Shown here in pieces: positions 34,924 to 42,939 of a DNA stretch of 64,000 nucleotides. The stretch comes from Pseudoclavibacter endophyticus (lineage in GTDB: Bacteria > Actinomycetota > Actinomycetes > Actinomycetales > Microbacteriaceae), in the NCBI RefSeq assembly GCF_008831085.1, contig NZ_WBJY01000001.1:992001-1056000 (forward strand). Direction: 5' to 3'. The notes under the pieces were generated by a model. It made no database searches, was not told where the DNA came from, and was given only the letters and a program-made list of their open reading frames with translations. The position numbers and the translations under genes are program-made. Within the stretch, counting starts at the first letter, position 1, and the number at the start of each line of letters is the position of its first letter.

Positions 34924-35652
34924 ATGACCGACGACAACGCGAGCGCGACTCGCGGCGCTCGGGTCTTGGGCGGGCGCCCGACGTCGGAGCAGTCGGCCAC
35001 TGACGGCATGTACATCGCCGTGGCCGCGACCCGTCTCTCGCTGAAGAACCGCATCCTCGTCGAGGTGCTGCACGGCGGCCAGGAATACGAGGCCGAACGA
35101 TTCATCGGCGACGCGCGTGACGCTCTGCTGCGTCTCGCCGACGAGGCGCACGGCGACGCCGAGCGACTTCGAGACATCATGCGCGAGATTCGCGGGCTCG
35201 GGCTCCGCCGGCGCCGGCGCCAGGGCTATCGGCGCGACGACGTCACGAATCTGCGGCGGCGACTCGAGCAGGCGGAGCTCGTCGAGCAGACGCTGCGGGC
35301 GCGTGCCGACGACGACGATGCGCTGCGCGAGCTGGTCTCGGCGGCGCACGAGGCGGCGTGGGATGAGATCGCCCGGAACATCCACCACAACCTCGCGAGC
35401 GAGTACGAGCGCGTCGTGGTCGACGAGGCCGATCGCGAGGATCGTGAGCGGCGCATCGACGAGGTCGCGACGATCGACCTCGCGCGGTTGGCGGAAGAGA
35501 CGGCCGGGCGACGCGCTGAGTCGGGCGACGCGGCCGAGGAACACGGCGCGCGGAATGCGCGAGCGAGCCGGGGGAGTCGCGGCTCCGGTGCGATCCGTCC
35601 GTCCCGGGGCAACCGCCTACGCGCGTGGTGGGCGCGGCGTCGAGGTCGCTAG
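34924..35652 (+). CDS. Hypothetical coiled-coil protein, Arg/Glu-rich
   Basis: An unrecognised 242-residue soluble protein. It begins with a conserved-looking block (DGMYIAVAATRLSLKNRILVEVLHGGQEYEAERFI) and continues into charged helices (DALLRLADEAHGDAERLRDIM; NLRRRLEQAELVEQTLRAR), then a basic tail ending AWWARRRGR. There is no signal peptide or membrane span. GAGG precedes ATG 34924. Its last 36 bp overlap the convergent CMD-like gene. Confidence 0.65.
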   Translation: MTDDNASATRGARVLGGRPTSEQSATDGMYIAVAATRLSLKNRILVEVLHGGQEYEAERFIGDARDALLRLADEAHGDAERLRDIMREIRGLGLRRRRRQGYRRDDVTNLRRRLEQAELVEQTLRARADDDDALRELVSAAHEAAWDEIARNIHHNLASEYERVVVDEADREDRERRIDEVATIDLARLAEETAGRRAESGDAAEEHGARNARASRGSRGSGAIRPSRGNRLRAWWARRRGR

Positions 35653-36207
35653 CGGCGCCTCGTCGACGCGGAACACGCGCAATTGCAGGGCCAGGGTCGA
35701 GTAGTACCCCACGAGCGTCGTGAGCTCGAAGATCGCGGCCTCGCCGAGCGACGCGAGAGCAGCCTCGTAGGCATCGTCATCGAGGTCGCCGTCGAGCAGC
35801 GCGAGCGTCGCGTCGCCGACGGCGCGCTCGGTGCCGTCGAACGGGGCGAGGTCCTCGCGGCGGACGGCGTCGAGCGTCGCCTCATCGAAGCCGAGGCCCG
35901 TGGCGATGGCCTCGTGCGCGTGCCGTTCGAACGCGCTGTTCCAGCGGGCGGCCACGAGCAGGATGGCGAGCTCGCGGGCACGGTCGCCGAGCGCGGTGCG
36001 GTAGCGGATCGCCGCGCCCACCCCCTGCAGCGCGTCGCCCACGGCGGGAGCGAGGAGGAAGCCGTTGAACGGGCCGTTGAGACTGCCATCGTCGGCGGTG
36101 AGGGCGAAGCGCTGCGGGCCCGCAGCGCGCGGCCCGCCGGCGATTGCGTCATAGAGCTCGCGCTGCTCGTGGGTCAACTGCTCGGGTGTCAGGCGTTGGA
36201 TGCGCAT
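35617..36207 (-). CDS. Carboxymuconolactone decarboxylase family protein (second)
   Basis: A 196-residue CMD/AhpD superfamily protein, longer than the 31311 gene product. The core is DRARELAILLVAARWNSAFERHAHEAIATGLGFDE, with the family His but no CxxC. It ends with ELTTLVGYYSTLALQLRVF, as in peroxidase-like CMD proteins of actinobacteria. ATG 36207 gives the normal N-terminus (MRIQRLTPEQLTHEQRELYDAI). The 3' end overlaps the convergent coiled-coil gene by 36 bp. Confidence 0.85.
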   Translation of the reverse strand: MRIQRLTPEQLTHEQRELYDAIAGGPRAAGPQRFALTADDGSLNGPFNGFLLAPAVGDALQGVGAAIRYRTALGDRARELAILLVAARWNSAFERHAHEAIATGLGFDEATLDAVRREDLAPFDGTERAVGDATLALLDGDLDDDAYEAALASLGEAAIFELTTLVGYYSTLALQLRVFRVDEAPLATSTPRPPRA

Positions 36208-36344
36208 GGTCTCGCCCTCTCGTCGCTCGCTTCGGTGCGGGGCCGGCCGGCCGCCCTCAACCGTACCCATCGAGGGACGTTCATCACGACGTCTCGCCGC
36301 ACGTCCGACACGCCACGCTGCCGTCGCCGGCGTCTCGGTGCGAC

Positions 36345-37031
36345 CTAGTCGCGCTCGTGGCTCGCTTCAGCGGCGACGTGGTCGATGACCCGCACGATCT
36401 GCTCGGCCTGCTGCGCCCCGGAGAACGCGTACTTCGCGTCGAACACGTAGAAGGGCACGCCCTGCACGCCGAGGCGACGGGCCTCGTCGAGATCGATGTC
36501 GACACGCGTCTCGAGCGCGCCGGTCTCGAGTGCGTCGCGGATCTCGCCGGCCTGGAGCCCGAGCCCGAGCCCGGTCCCGATGTCGACGAGGGTGTCGAGG
36601 TCGTCGACGCGGCGACCGTGCACGAAGTACGCGTCGTGCAGCGCGCGTACGGCCTCGCGCTGCCGGCCGCGCTCGGCGGCTAAAGCGATGAGTTCGTGCC
36701 CCTTTCGGGTCGACGCCGGCTTCACCGCATCGAAGTCGAACGCGATGCCGTCGCCTGCCGCGGACTGCCTGACGTGCTCGTGCATCTGCGTGACCTGCTC
36801 GAGCGAGAGTCCCTTCCTGCGGGCGAGGTCCTCCGCGTGCGTGAGGTCGGTCGGTGCGGCGTCCGGATCGAGGAGGTACGCGTGATAGCGGACGTCGAAC
36901 GCCGGCGCATCCTCACGCGACGAGACCTCGGCGATGGCGGCGTCGAGACGCACGGTGCCGATCGCGCACCACGGGCAGGCGATGTCGGACCAGACGTCGA
37001 CGCGAACGGGGGCTTTGCTCTCAGCGCTCAT
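36345..37031 (-). CDS. DsbA family oxidoreductase (FrnE-like)
   Basis: A 228-residue thioredoxin-fold protein with a CPWC redox centre (Cys 19 and 22) in DVWSDIACPWCAIG and a helical insertion, typical of the FrnE / 2-hydroxychromene-2-carboxylate isomerase group. The cis-Pro segment GVQGVPFYVFD is present. No signal peptide, so it acts in the cytosol, probably as a thiol-disulfide oxidoreductase. ATG 37031 or ATG 37046 may be the start. The 137-bp gap to the CMD gene shows no clear structure. Confidence 0.88.
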   Translation of the reverse strand: MSAESKAPVRVDVWSDIACPWCAIGTVRLDAAIAEVSSREDAPAFDVRYHAYLLDPDAAPTDLTHAEDLARRKGLSLEQVTQMHEHVRQSAAGDGIAFDFDAVKPASTRKGHELIALAAERGRQREAVRALHDAYFVHGRRVDDLDTLVDIGTGLGLGLQAGEIRDALETGALETRVDIDLDEARRLGVQGVPFYVFDAKYAFSGAQQAEQIVRVIDHVAAEASHERD

Positions 37032-37087
37032 GCCATTGCCAACCATGTCGCGCCGGCGGCTATTCCGAGCGCCGGCGTCATCGGCGG

Positions 37088-37654
37088 CTAGGCTCCGGCG
37101 TTCGACGCCGCGTCGGCGAGGAGCCCGCGCCAGTACGTCTTCCACTCGTCGGTTTCGTCACCGGATTCGAATCCGGCGTGCGTCACGGCCGCATACGGCT
37201 TGCCAGTCCCGCGCAAGCCGATGGTGGCCTGCACCTTGGTTCCGTCCACGAGCGTCGCCCGCCAATAGCGCCACTTCTCGCTCGCGGATGTCGTCGGGGC
37301 CTCGTCGGTCGAGACGCCGCGGAACGGCGCGGCGCCGCCGGCCACGGCAGCCCACGTCTCGAGGGTGTGGTCGAGGTCGCGGCCGAAGGTCTTGGAAACC
37401 GACACCTCGTGGCGGCCGTCTGACCGTTGCCCGGGTCGGCGGCGCCCGATCGCCTGCTCGTAGGCAACGGCGACACCCTGCGCCCACCAGTCCGGGCTGT
37501 CGACGCCGAGCTCGCGCCATCGCACGCCCGCGACCTTCGCGAGTTCGGCGTGCGAGAGCCGCTCACCCCCCTTCGACTCGAGCAGCTCGGCCCACGCCGA
37601 CCAGCTCATGCCGCTCGCTCGTTCGATCGCCTCGGTGTTCGTCGCCTTCGCCAT
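37088..37654 (-). CDS. DUF4287-like domain protein with SRPBCC-like C-terminus
   Basis: A 188-residue soluble protein. The first ~60 residues (ATNTEAIERASGMSWSAWAELLE; RLSHAELAKVAG) resemble DUF4287. The following GVDSPDWWAQGVAVAYEQAIG and GQRSDGRHEVSVSKTF and the C-terminal WRYWRATLVDGTKVQATIG suggest a small-molecule binding fold fused to it. Role unknown. ATG 37654 gives the usual N-terminus; the open frame extends upstream but without similarity. It is co-directional with the DsbA-like gene. Confidence 0.7.
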   Translation of the reverse strand: MAKATNTEAIERASGMSWSAWAELLESKGGERLSHAELAKVAGVRWRELGVDSPDWWAQGVAVAYEQAIGRRRPGQRSDGRHEVSVSKTFGRDLDHTLETWAAVAGGAAPFRGVSTDEAPTTSASEKWRYWRATLVDGTKVQATIGLRGTGKPYAAVTHAGFESGDETDEWKTYWRGLLADAASNAGA

Positions 37655-37832
37655 GCCCTCAGGCTCGCACGTACCGGGTGCCGGGAAAAGGGGAACGTGC
37701 GATCGGCCGCGACGCGGCGAGCGCTCGGGGAGTTTCGCTCGGTACGGTGGGCGGTGTGGCGGCGAGTTCGCGCTCGCCAGGGCGCTGGTCGCCGTTTCGC
37801 GGATCATCGCGGGTCACGGAAAGGAGCAGGCC

Positions 37833-38747
37833 GTGAACCGGTACGTGCACTACCGCGAGGGCCAGGTGGCTTGGGTCGACCTCACGACCACCGACCTGTC
37901 GCGCTCGGCTGCGTTCTATGCTGAGCTGTTCGGGTGGGACATCGACGACCTCGGGCCCGAGGCCGGCGGCTATCGCATGGCGACCGTCGCGACCCAGCCG
38001 GTCGCCGGCCTCCTGCAGGCGAGCTCCGCGCATCCGCTCGAGGCCTGGAGCGTGTACCTCTCGGTCGACGACATCGACGACGCGTACGAGCGCGCCGAAC
38101 GTGCCGGCGCGCATCCGCTCGTGCCGCCCTACGCGCTCGACGGTCAGGGACGCTATGCGCTCGTTGCCGACCCCGGCGGCGCCGTGCTGGGGCTGTGGCA
38201 GGGCGCTGCGCACCACGGCACCCAGATCCACTCGTTCGCCGGCAGTCCCGGGTGGTTCGAGATCCACACGAAGGGCTACGACGCGGCGTGCCGCTTCTAT
38301 CGCGAGGCGTTCGGGCTCACGATCGAGCCGCTCGCCGAAGACGATGGCTTCCGCTATTCGACCGCGAGGCTCGCTGACGGGTCGGCCCCCGCCTTCGGCA
38401 TCTTCGACGTGTCGACGAGTCGACCCGCCTCGATGGCGAGCACCTGGACCGTGTACTTCCTGACCGCCGACGCCGACCGCGACGTCGAGCGCGCGGTGTC
38501 GCTCGGCGCGCGCCTGACGTTCGGCCCGGAAGACTCCGTGTACGGGCGCATGGCCACGTTCATCGACCCGCAAGGCGCGGCGTTCAACCTCATCGAACCG
38601 CCCCTGCCCGAGCCGGCGCCGGGCGCCGCGGCGCCGGTGGCGATCGACGCCTCGGAGCGCACCGGCGACGACCCGACGGCATCGACCGATGCGGACCCCG
38701 CGGATGATGCCGGTTCTGAAGGCGGACAGGCCGACCGCGAGTCCTGA
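37833..38747 (+). CDS. VOC family protein with two glyoxalase-like domains
   Basis: A 304-residue protein with two vicinal-oxygen-chelate modules: residues ~10-130 (VAWVDLTTTDLSRSAAFYAELFGWD ... YALVADPGGAVLGLWQG) and ~138-255 (GWFEIHTKGYDAACRFYREAFGL ... MATFIDPQGAAFNLIEPP). Such tandem VOC proteins include antibiotic-binding and dioxygenase-like members; the metal ligands are not certain here. The last 45 residues are acidic and disordered. GTG 37833 has AAGGAG upstream. Confidence 0.88.
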   Translation: MNRYVHYREGQVAWVDLTTTDLSRSAAFYAELFGWDIDDLGPEAGGYRMATVATQPVAGLLQASSAHPLEAWSVYLSVDDIDDAYERAERAGAHPLVPPYALDGQGRYALVADPGGAVLGLWQGAAHHGTQIHSFAGSPGWFEIHTKGYDAACRFYREAFGLTIEPLAEDDGFRYSTARLADGSAPAFGIFDVSTSRPASMASTWTVYFLTADADRDVERAVSLGARLTFGPEDSVYGRMATFIDPQGAAFNLIEPPLPEPAPGAAAPVAIDASERTGDDPTASTDADPADDAGSEGGQADRES

Positions 38748-38794
38748 GCGCTCCGACGGGCGGATCCGCCCGGAGGGAACCCGACCGCGCGGGC

Positions 38795-39814
38795 TCAGCC
38801 GGCGGCGCCGTGCCGGCCCTCGAGGCCGGCGATCTCGGCCTCGAGGTTCCGCCGGGCACGTGCCTCCCACTGGTGCCGCGCGATGCTGGTCGTGTAGATG
38901 CGCGGTCGGTCACGGTACGACCGCAGGATGCTCACCCGCCCGGCGCGGAAGTCGGCCTCTGGCACGTGGGCGTACTCGGCGCGCACCGCGACGGCATAGT
39001 CCCGGTAGCGCTTGTGCCCGGCCGCGAAGATCGAAAGGTCGGCATCGAGCAGCGTCGCCGCGTTCGCGTCGGCCTCGCTCGGCGCGGCCGCGCCGGGTAG
39101 CGTCGCGAGCACAAGTCGCTCGACCTCGTCGACGGTGCCCGGCTCGAGCCCTGCGTCGGCGAGCGCCGTCCGCGCGAGCGCGGCTGAGGTGCGCTCGTCG
39201 TCGCCCGGCCGTCCGTCGTAGACGGCGTCGTGGAACCACGCCGCCAGCCGTACCTCGGGCGAGACGGTCGCGCCGGCGTCGGCGAGCTGGTCGAGCGCCA
39301 GCAGTACGTCGTGCAAGTGCACGTCGTCGTGGTAGTGGCGGTGCGGCTCGGCCCAGCGGGCGAGCAGCAGCTCGCCGAGCGATGCCCAGGCGCGCGGAAG
39401 ATCGAGCTCATCGCTGCCCGCGGGCGGGTCGACGGCATCCGCCTCATCGGCGGCGCCGGCCGCCGCGGCGGCACCCGTGACCCCGACGCGCGGCGCAATC
39501 GACGCCCAGTCGGCACGAAGCCACGAGGTGCGTCGCGTCGCGTACGCGCGGGGACGGTCAACGGGCGCGACGCGCAGTCCGGAGGCCGCGAGCCGCGAGA
39601 CGAGTTCGCGGCTCGCCACGGGAATCGCTCCCGCCGCGATTGCCGCCTCGTGGAGGTCGGCCACGACGTCGTAGTGGTCGAGGTCGAACGCGCGCCGCGA
39701 GACGCCGAGCCGGTGGGCGAACGTGTGGAGCTCCTCGTAGCTGGTGTCCGAGACGAGGTGGCTCCATCGAGTGCCGTGAGCCGGCCACGCCGGCGGATCG
39801 ATGAGGATCGACAT
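38795..39814 (-). CDS. DUF4031-HD domain fusion protein
   Basis: A 339-residue two-domain protein. Residues 1-90 match DUF4031 (MSILIDPPAWPAHGTRWSHLVSD, then HTFAHRLGVSRRAFDLDHYDV). Residues ~135-335 form an HD-type phosphohydrolase (HRHYHDDVHLHDVL and AAWFHDAVYDG give the His/His-Asp ligands; LDADLSIFAAGHKRY and YRDRPRIYTT follow). The HD part resembles predicted metal-dependent phosphohydrolases acting on nucleotides; no substrate is established. It starts 17 bp after the thioredoxin gene and is probably co-transcribed with it. Confidence 0.85.
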   Translation of the reverse strand: MSILIDPPAWPAHGTRWSHLVSDTSYEELHTFAHRLGVSRRAFDLDHYDVVADLHEAAIAAGAIPVASRELVSRLAASGLRVAPVDRPRAYATRRTSWLRADWASIAPRVGVTGAAAAAGAADEADAVDPPAGSDELDLPRAWASLGELLLARWAEPHRHYHDDVHLHDVLLALDQLADAGATVSPEVRLAAWFHDAVYDGRPGDDERTSAALARTALADAGLEPGTVDEVERLVLATLPGAAAPSEADANAATLLDADLSIFAAGHKRYRDYAVAVRAEYAHVPEADFRAGRVSILRSYRDRPRIYTTSIARHQWEARARRNLEAEIAGLEGRHGAAG

Positions 39815-39831
39815 GCGTGGCGGCCGACGCC

Positions 39832-40224
39832 CTACTGTTCGGGCGCTTCGGGCGCTTCCTTGGCGGCGCGTTGCTCGGCGAGCTTCGCATGCACCTCGTC
39901 CATGTCGACGGCCTTCAGCGCGTCGACGAGCTGGTCGAGGGCCTCGGCCGGCAGCACACCCGCCTGCTGGAACAGCAGCACGCCATCGCGGAACGCCCAG
40001 ATCGTCGGAATCGACTGAATGCCGAGCGCACCCGAGAACGCGTTGTACTCCTCGGTGTCGAACTTCGTGAACGCCACCTCAGCGTGCGACTCCGACGCCG
40101 CCTCGTAGATCGGGCCGAACATGCGGCACGGCCCGCACCACGATGCCCAGAAATCGATGAGCGTGATGCCGTCGTTCGCGACCGTGCTCTCGAAGGTCTC
40201 GGGGGTGAGTTCGACCGTGGCCAT
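39832..40224 (-). CDS. Thioredoxin
   Basis: A 130-residue thioredoxin with WCGPC (Cys 30 and 33) in LIDFWASWCGPCRMFGP and the cis-Pro loop GIQSIPTIWAFRDG. A charged C-terminal extension of about 20 residues (VHAKLAEQRAAKEAPEAPEQ) follows the usual fold. GAGG precedes ATG 40224. It lies first in a two-gene unit with the DUF4031-HD gene. It could reduce ribonucleotide reductase or peroxidases, though a dedicated NrdH exists at 47777. Confidence 0.92.
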   Translation of the reverse strand: MATVELTPETFESTVANDGITLIDFWASWCGPCRMFGPIYEAASESHAEVAFTKFDTEEYNAFSGALGIQSIPTIWAFRDGVLLFQQAGVLPAEALDQLVDALKAVDMDEVHAKLAEQRAAKEAPEAPEQ

Positions 40225-40395
40225 GGGTACCTCGTTTCGTCGTCTGCGTCGTGTCGTGCGGTCTTTCCCCCAACCGGGCGGGGGTGACCCGCATTCCCGC
40301 GGAAGCCAGGGTTTCATGCCATCGGCGGCCCCAGATGAGGGCCCTCTCATGTTCATCTCACCGGCGCATCACCGGGGCGGCGTTCACTCGAACGC

Positions 40396-41823
40396 GTGAA
40401 CCCCGCAGATTCCACTCGCGATGCCCTCGCGTTGCTCACGGGCCCGGACGCTCCCGGACTCGTGCAGCTCGCCATCACTGGGCGGGCCGATGCGCGGCTC
40501 CCCGACTTCACCGCCGACATCGTCGCCGTGCACCACCGTCCCGGCGCCGACACGAGTGTGCGGTACGACGTGCGATACCGCGCGATCGCCCACGACCGGG
40601 ACACCTCCGTCGTGGTGACAGACTCGTTTCTGCTCTCGACCGGCCGGGCAGCACGCGGCGGCGAGGGCGTCGTCGAGCTGCGGCGGGGCGATGACGTGCT
40701 GTACGCCTGGCGCTTTCCCGGCGACCCCGCGCTGCCGGCGCTCGCCGCGGCCCTCGACCCGAGCACCGTCGGGCGCTGGCTCGGGGCGCCCGTCGTCACT
40801 GCTCGGGAGGCGGACGCCGACGGCCCAGACGCGGCGCGCGACCCGGCCGCGTTTGCGGCGGCTGTCGTCACGCACCGGCCGCTGCGCCGCGCGACCGTGC
40901 GCGTGTGCGCCCGCGGTGAGGAGCATTTCGTGAAGACGGTACGCCGACGCGAGGCCGATGCGCTCGTTCGGCGGCACCGCGTGGCCGCCGAGGCCGGCAT
41001 CGGCCCCCAGATCGTCGCCGAGCCGATGCCCGGCACCGTCGTCCTGCGACGCGCAGGGGGAGAGAACCTGGCGAGCACGCTCGCCGCCGCGCGTGACGGT
41101 GATCCCTTCCCGGCACCTGAGGGGTTCATCGCGCTGCTCGAACGCCTGCCCCGGACGGCGCTGTCGCTGCCGCGACGCGCCCCGTGGTCGGAACGGCTCG
41201 ACTTCCACGCGCGGGCGGCATCCGACGCGCATCCCGATCTCGCCGGGCGCCTCGACCGGATCCGCGACCGTGTGGAGACGCTGCTCGCCTCGGCCCCGAC
41301 CGGGCCGGTCGTTCCGGTGCACGGCGATCCCTCGGTGACGAACGTGTTCGTGGAGGCGGGCGCACCCGCCGGCTTCATCGATCTCGACAGCCTCGGCCCG
41401 GGGTACCGGGTGGACGACCTCGCGACCGTGCTCGCGCACCTCGCCGTGCTGCGGCCGCTCGCGCCGGAGACGTACCCGCAGGCGGACGCGACCGTCGAGG
41501 CGTGGCACCGAGCTTTCGAGGCGCAGCGCGAAATCGACCCCGTCGCCCTCCGCGCCCGCGTCGCCGCCGTGCTCGTGTCGCTCGTCGCTGGTTCGCCGCA
41601 GGGCCAGGCCGAGGCGCGCGTCGGACTCGCCGAGGCGTGGTGCCGGCTCGCCGCCGCCGCCGACGACGACGTGCCCCGTCCATCGTCGAGCCCGCGCACC
41701 GTGAGGCGACACGAGGCGATCACGCTGCTCGCGCACCGACCGCTCCAGCATCCCCATCCGGCGCCGGCAGAATCCGCAAACGGGCCGCGACCGGCCCCCC
41801 AGACCGTGAGGAGACCAGCATGA
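40396..41823 (+). CDS. Aminoglycoside phosphotransferase-like kinase
   Basis: A 475-residue protein with an APH/choline-kinase fold in its second half: the catalytic loop PVHGDPSVTNVFVE (His, Asp and Asn visible) and the DFG-equivalent GFIDLDSLGPGYRVDDLAT. A Lys in EEHFVKTVRRREADAL may bind ATP. The N-terminal ~170 residues are less conserved. The substrate is unknown; antibiotic resistance cannot be assumed. The stop overlaps the next start (ATGA). Confidence 0.8.
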   Translation: MNPADSTRDALALLTGPDAPGLVQLAITGRADARLPDFTADIVAVHHRPGADTSVRYDVRYRAIAHDRDTSVVVTDSFLLSTGRAARGGEGVVELRRGDDVLYAWRFPGDPALPALAAALDPSTVGRWLGAPVVTAREADADGPDAARDPAAFAAAVVTHRPLRRATVRVCARGEEHFVKTVRRREADALVRRHRVAAEAGIGPQIVAEPMPGTVVLRRAGGENLASTLAAARDGDPFPAPEGFIALLERLPRTALSLPRRAPWSERLDFHARAASDAHPDLAGRLDRIRDRVETLLASAPTGPVVPVHGDPSVTNVFVEAGAPAGFIDLDSLGPGYRVDDLATVLAHLAVLRPLAPETYPQADATVEAWHRAFEAQREIDPVALRARVAAVLVSLVAGSPQGQAEARVGLAEAWCRLAAAADDDVPRPSSSPRTVRRHEAITLLAHRPLQHPHPAPAESANGPRPAPQTVRRPA

Positions 41824-42239
41824 TCTCGCGCTCGACGGCCTGGATCGCAACCGGCGCGCTTGGTGCCGCGTCGATCGTCGGCATCGCCGCCGCGAGCCTC
41901 GCCTCGCCACCGGACCAGCAATCGCAGCAGGGGCCGCCCGTCGTGATCGAAACCACGTCCGCGCCGGCCGGCGATGCGGGCACCGATCCCGTGCCGACGG
42001 CCCCCGACAGCACGTCAGCGACCACGGTTCCCGCCCCGACCTCGTCACCGTCCGCTGACGACGCGCCATCGGGCCCGGGGCCGATCAGCGGCGGGGCCGA
42101 CCAGCCCGTCCAGCAGGTGCCGCCGCCACCGCCCGCGCCCTACGACCCCGGCGGAGGCGCCGACTCGGCAGCCTCGGCGTCATCGGCCGACTCCGCGCCG
42201 TCGGCGCCATCGGCGCCATCCGCCGACTCGGGCGACTGA
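41820..42239 (+). CDS. Secreted Pro/Ser/Ala-rich hypothetical protein
   Basis: A 139-residue low-complexity protein. It starts with a signal-peptide-like segment (STAWIATGALGAASIVGIAAASLASPP), followed by Thr/Pro/Ser stretches, a run of prolines (QVPPPPPAPYDPGGG) and an Ala/Ser/Asp tail with repeated SADSAPSAPSAPSADS. No folded domain is visible; a cell-wall linker or surface protein is possible. It overlaps the kinase stop by four bases, and ends 28 bp before the convergent response regulator. Confidence 0.6.
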   Translation: MISRSTAWIATGALGAASIVGIAAASLASPPDQQSQQGPPVVIETTSAPAGDAGTDPVPTAPDSTSATTVPAPTSSPSADDAPSGPGPISGGADQPVQQVPPPPPAPYDPGGGADSAASASSADSAPSAPSAPSADSGD

Positions 42240-42267
42240 GGCCCGCGCGTCGTCGCTGCCTCGCGGC

Positions 42268-42939
42268 TCACGCGCGATCGGCGAGCCGGTAGCCCATGCC
42301 GCGCACCGTCTCGAAGCGCTCCGTCCCGAGCTTGCGGCGCAGATAGCGCACGTACACGTCAACGACGTTGGAGCCGGGATCGAAATCGAACCCCCAGACG
42401 CTCGCGAGCAGCTGCTCCCGGCTCAGCACCTGCCCCGGGTGGCGCATGAACTCGACCGCGAGGGCGAACTCGCGCGCCGACAGGTCGACCTGCGAGCCGT
42501 CGACCGTCGCCCGCCGAGTGCCGAGGTCGAGGGTGAGGGAGCCGACGGTGAGTCGCATCGGCGCGCTCGCCGGCGCATCGTCGGTGCGAAGCCGCAGCCG
42601 GATGCGCGCGAGCAGCTCCTCGAACCGGAACGGTTTCGGCACGTAGTCGTCGGCGCCGCCCGTGAGGCCCGCGACCGTGTCTTCGAGCGACGTTCGGGCG
42701 GTGAGCATGATGACGGGCACCGAGACGCCCATGCCGCGAAGCTCGCGCAGGACCTCGAACCCGTCGATGTCCGGCAACCCCACGTCGAGCACGATGAGGT
42801 CGATGTCACCCGATGCACCGAGGTCGAGGCCCTCGAGCCCGGTGGCGACGGCGCTGGTCGCGAACCCGGCGGCCTTGAGCCCCTTGGCGATGAACGAGCG
42901 GATGCGCTCCTCGTCTTCCACGATGAGGACGTGACTCAT
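42268..42939 (-). CDS. OmpR-family response regulator (PRC-barrel/HK operon)
   Basis: A 223-residue regulator. The receiver has VEDEERIR, the phospho-Asp in IVLDVGLPD (~52), Thr in IMLTART and Lys in YVPKPFRFEEL. The DNA-binding part (LSAREFALAVEFMRHPGQVLSREQLLASVWG, YVRYLRRKLG) is OmpR/PhoB-like. Its start overlaps the kinase stop (ATGA). The order kinase then regulator, behind a PRC-barrel protein, is unusual and implies one signalling unit. Confidence 0.92.
   Translation of the reverse strand: MSHVLIVEDEERIRSFIAKGLKAAGFATSAVATGLEGLDLGASGDIDLIVLDVGLPDIDGFEVLRELRGMGVSVPVIMLTARTSLEDTVAGLTGGADDYVPKPFRFEELLARIRLRLRTDDAPASAPMRLTVGSLTLDLGTRRATVDGSQVDLSAREFALAVEFMRHPGQVLSREQLLASVWGFDFDPGSNVVDVYVRYLRRKLGTERFETVRGMGYRLADRA

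Noticed and set aside
32852..34924. Very long open frame on the minus strand opposite the BCCT transporter gene
   Set aside because: Long antisense frames are expected in GC-rich DNA. The product is low-complexity Arg/Asp/His text without family motifs, whereas the plus strand encodes a textbook BetP-like carrier.
40396..41823. Antibiotic resistance gene (aminoglycoside phosphotransferase)
   Set aside because: The APH-like fold is shared by many metabolic kinases; the long N-terminal region and the genomic context give no evidence for antibiotic resistance.
42110..42239. Tandem repeats near the end of the secreted Pro/Ser-rich protein
   Set aside because: The DNA is low-complexity coding sequence (SAPSAP-type), irregular in unit length, with no sign of mobile or regulatory repeats.
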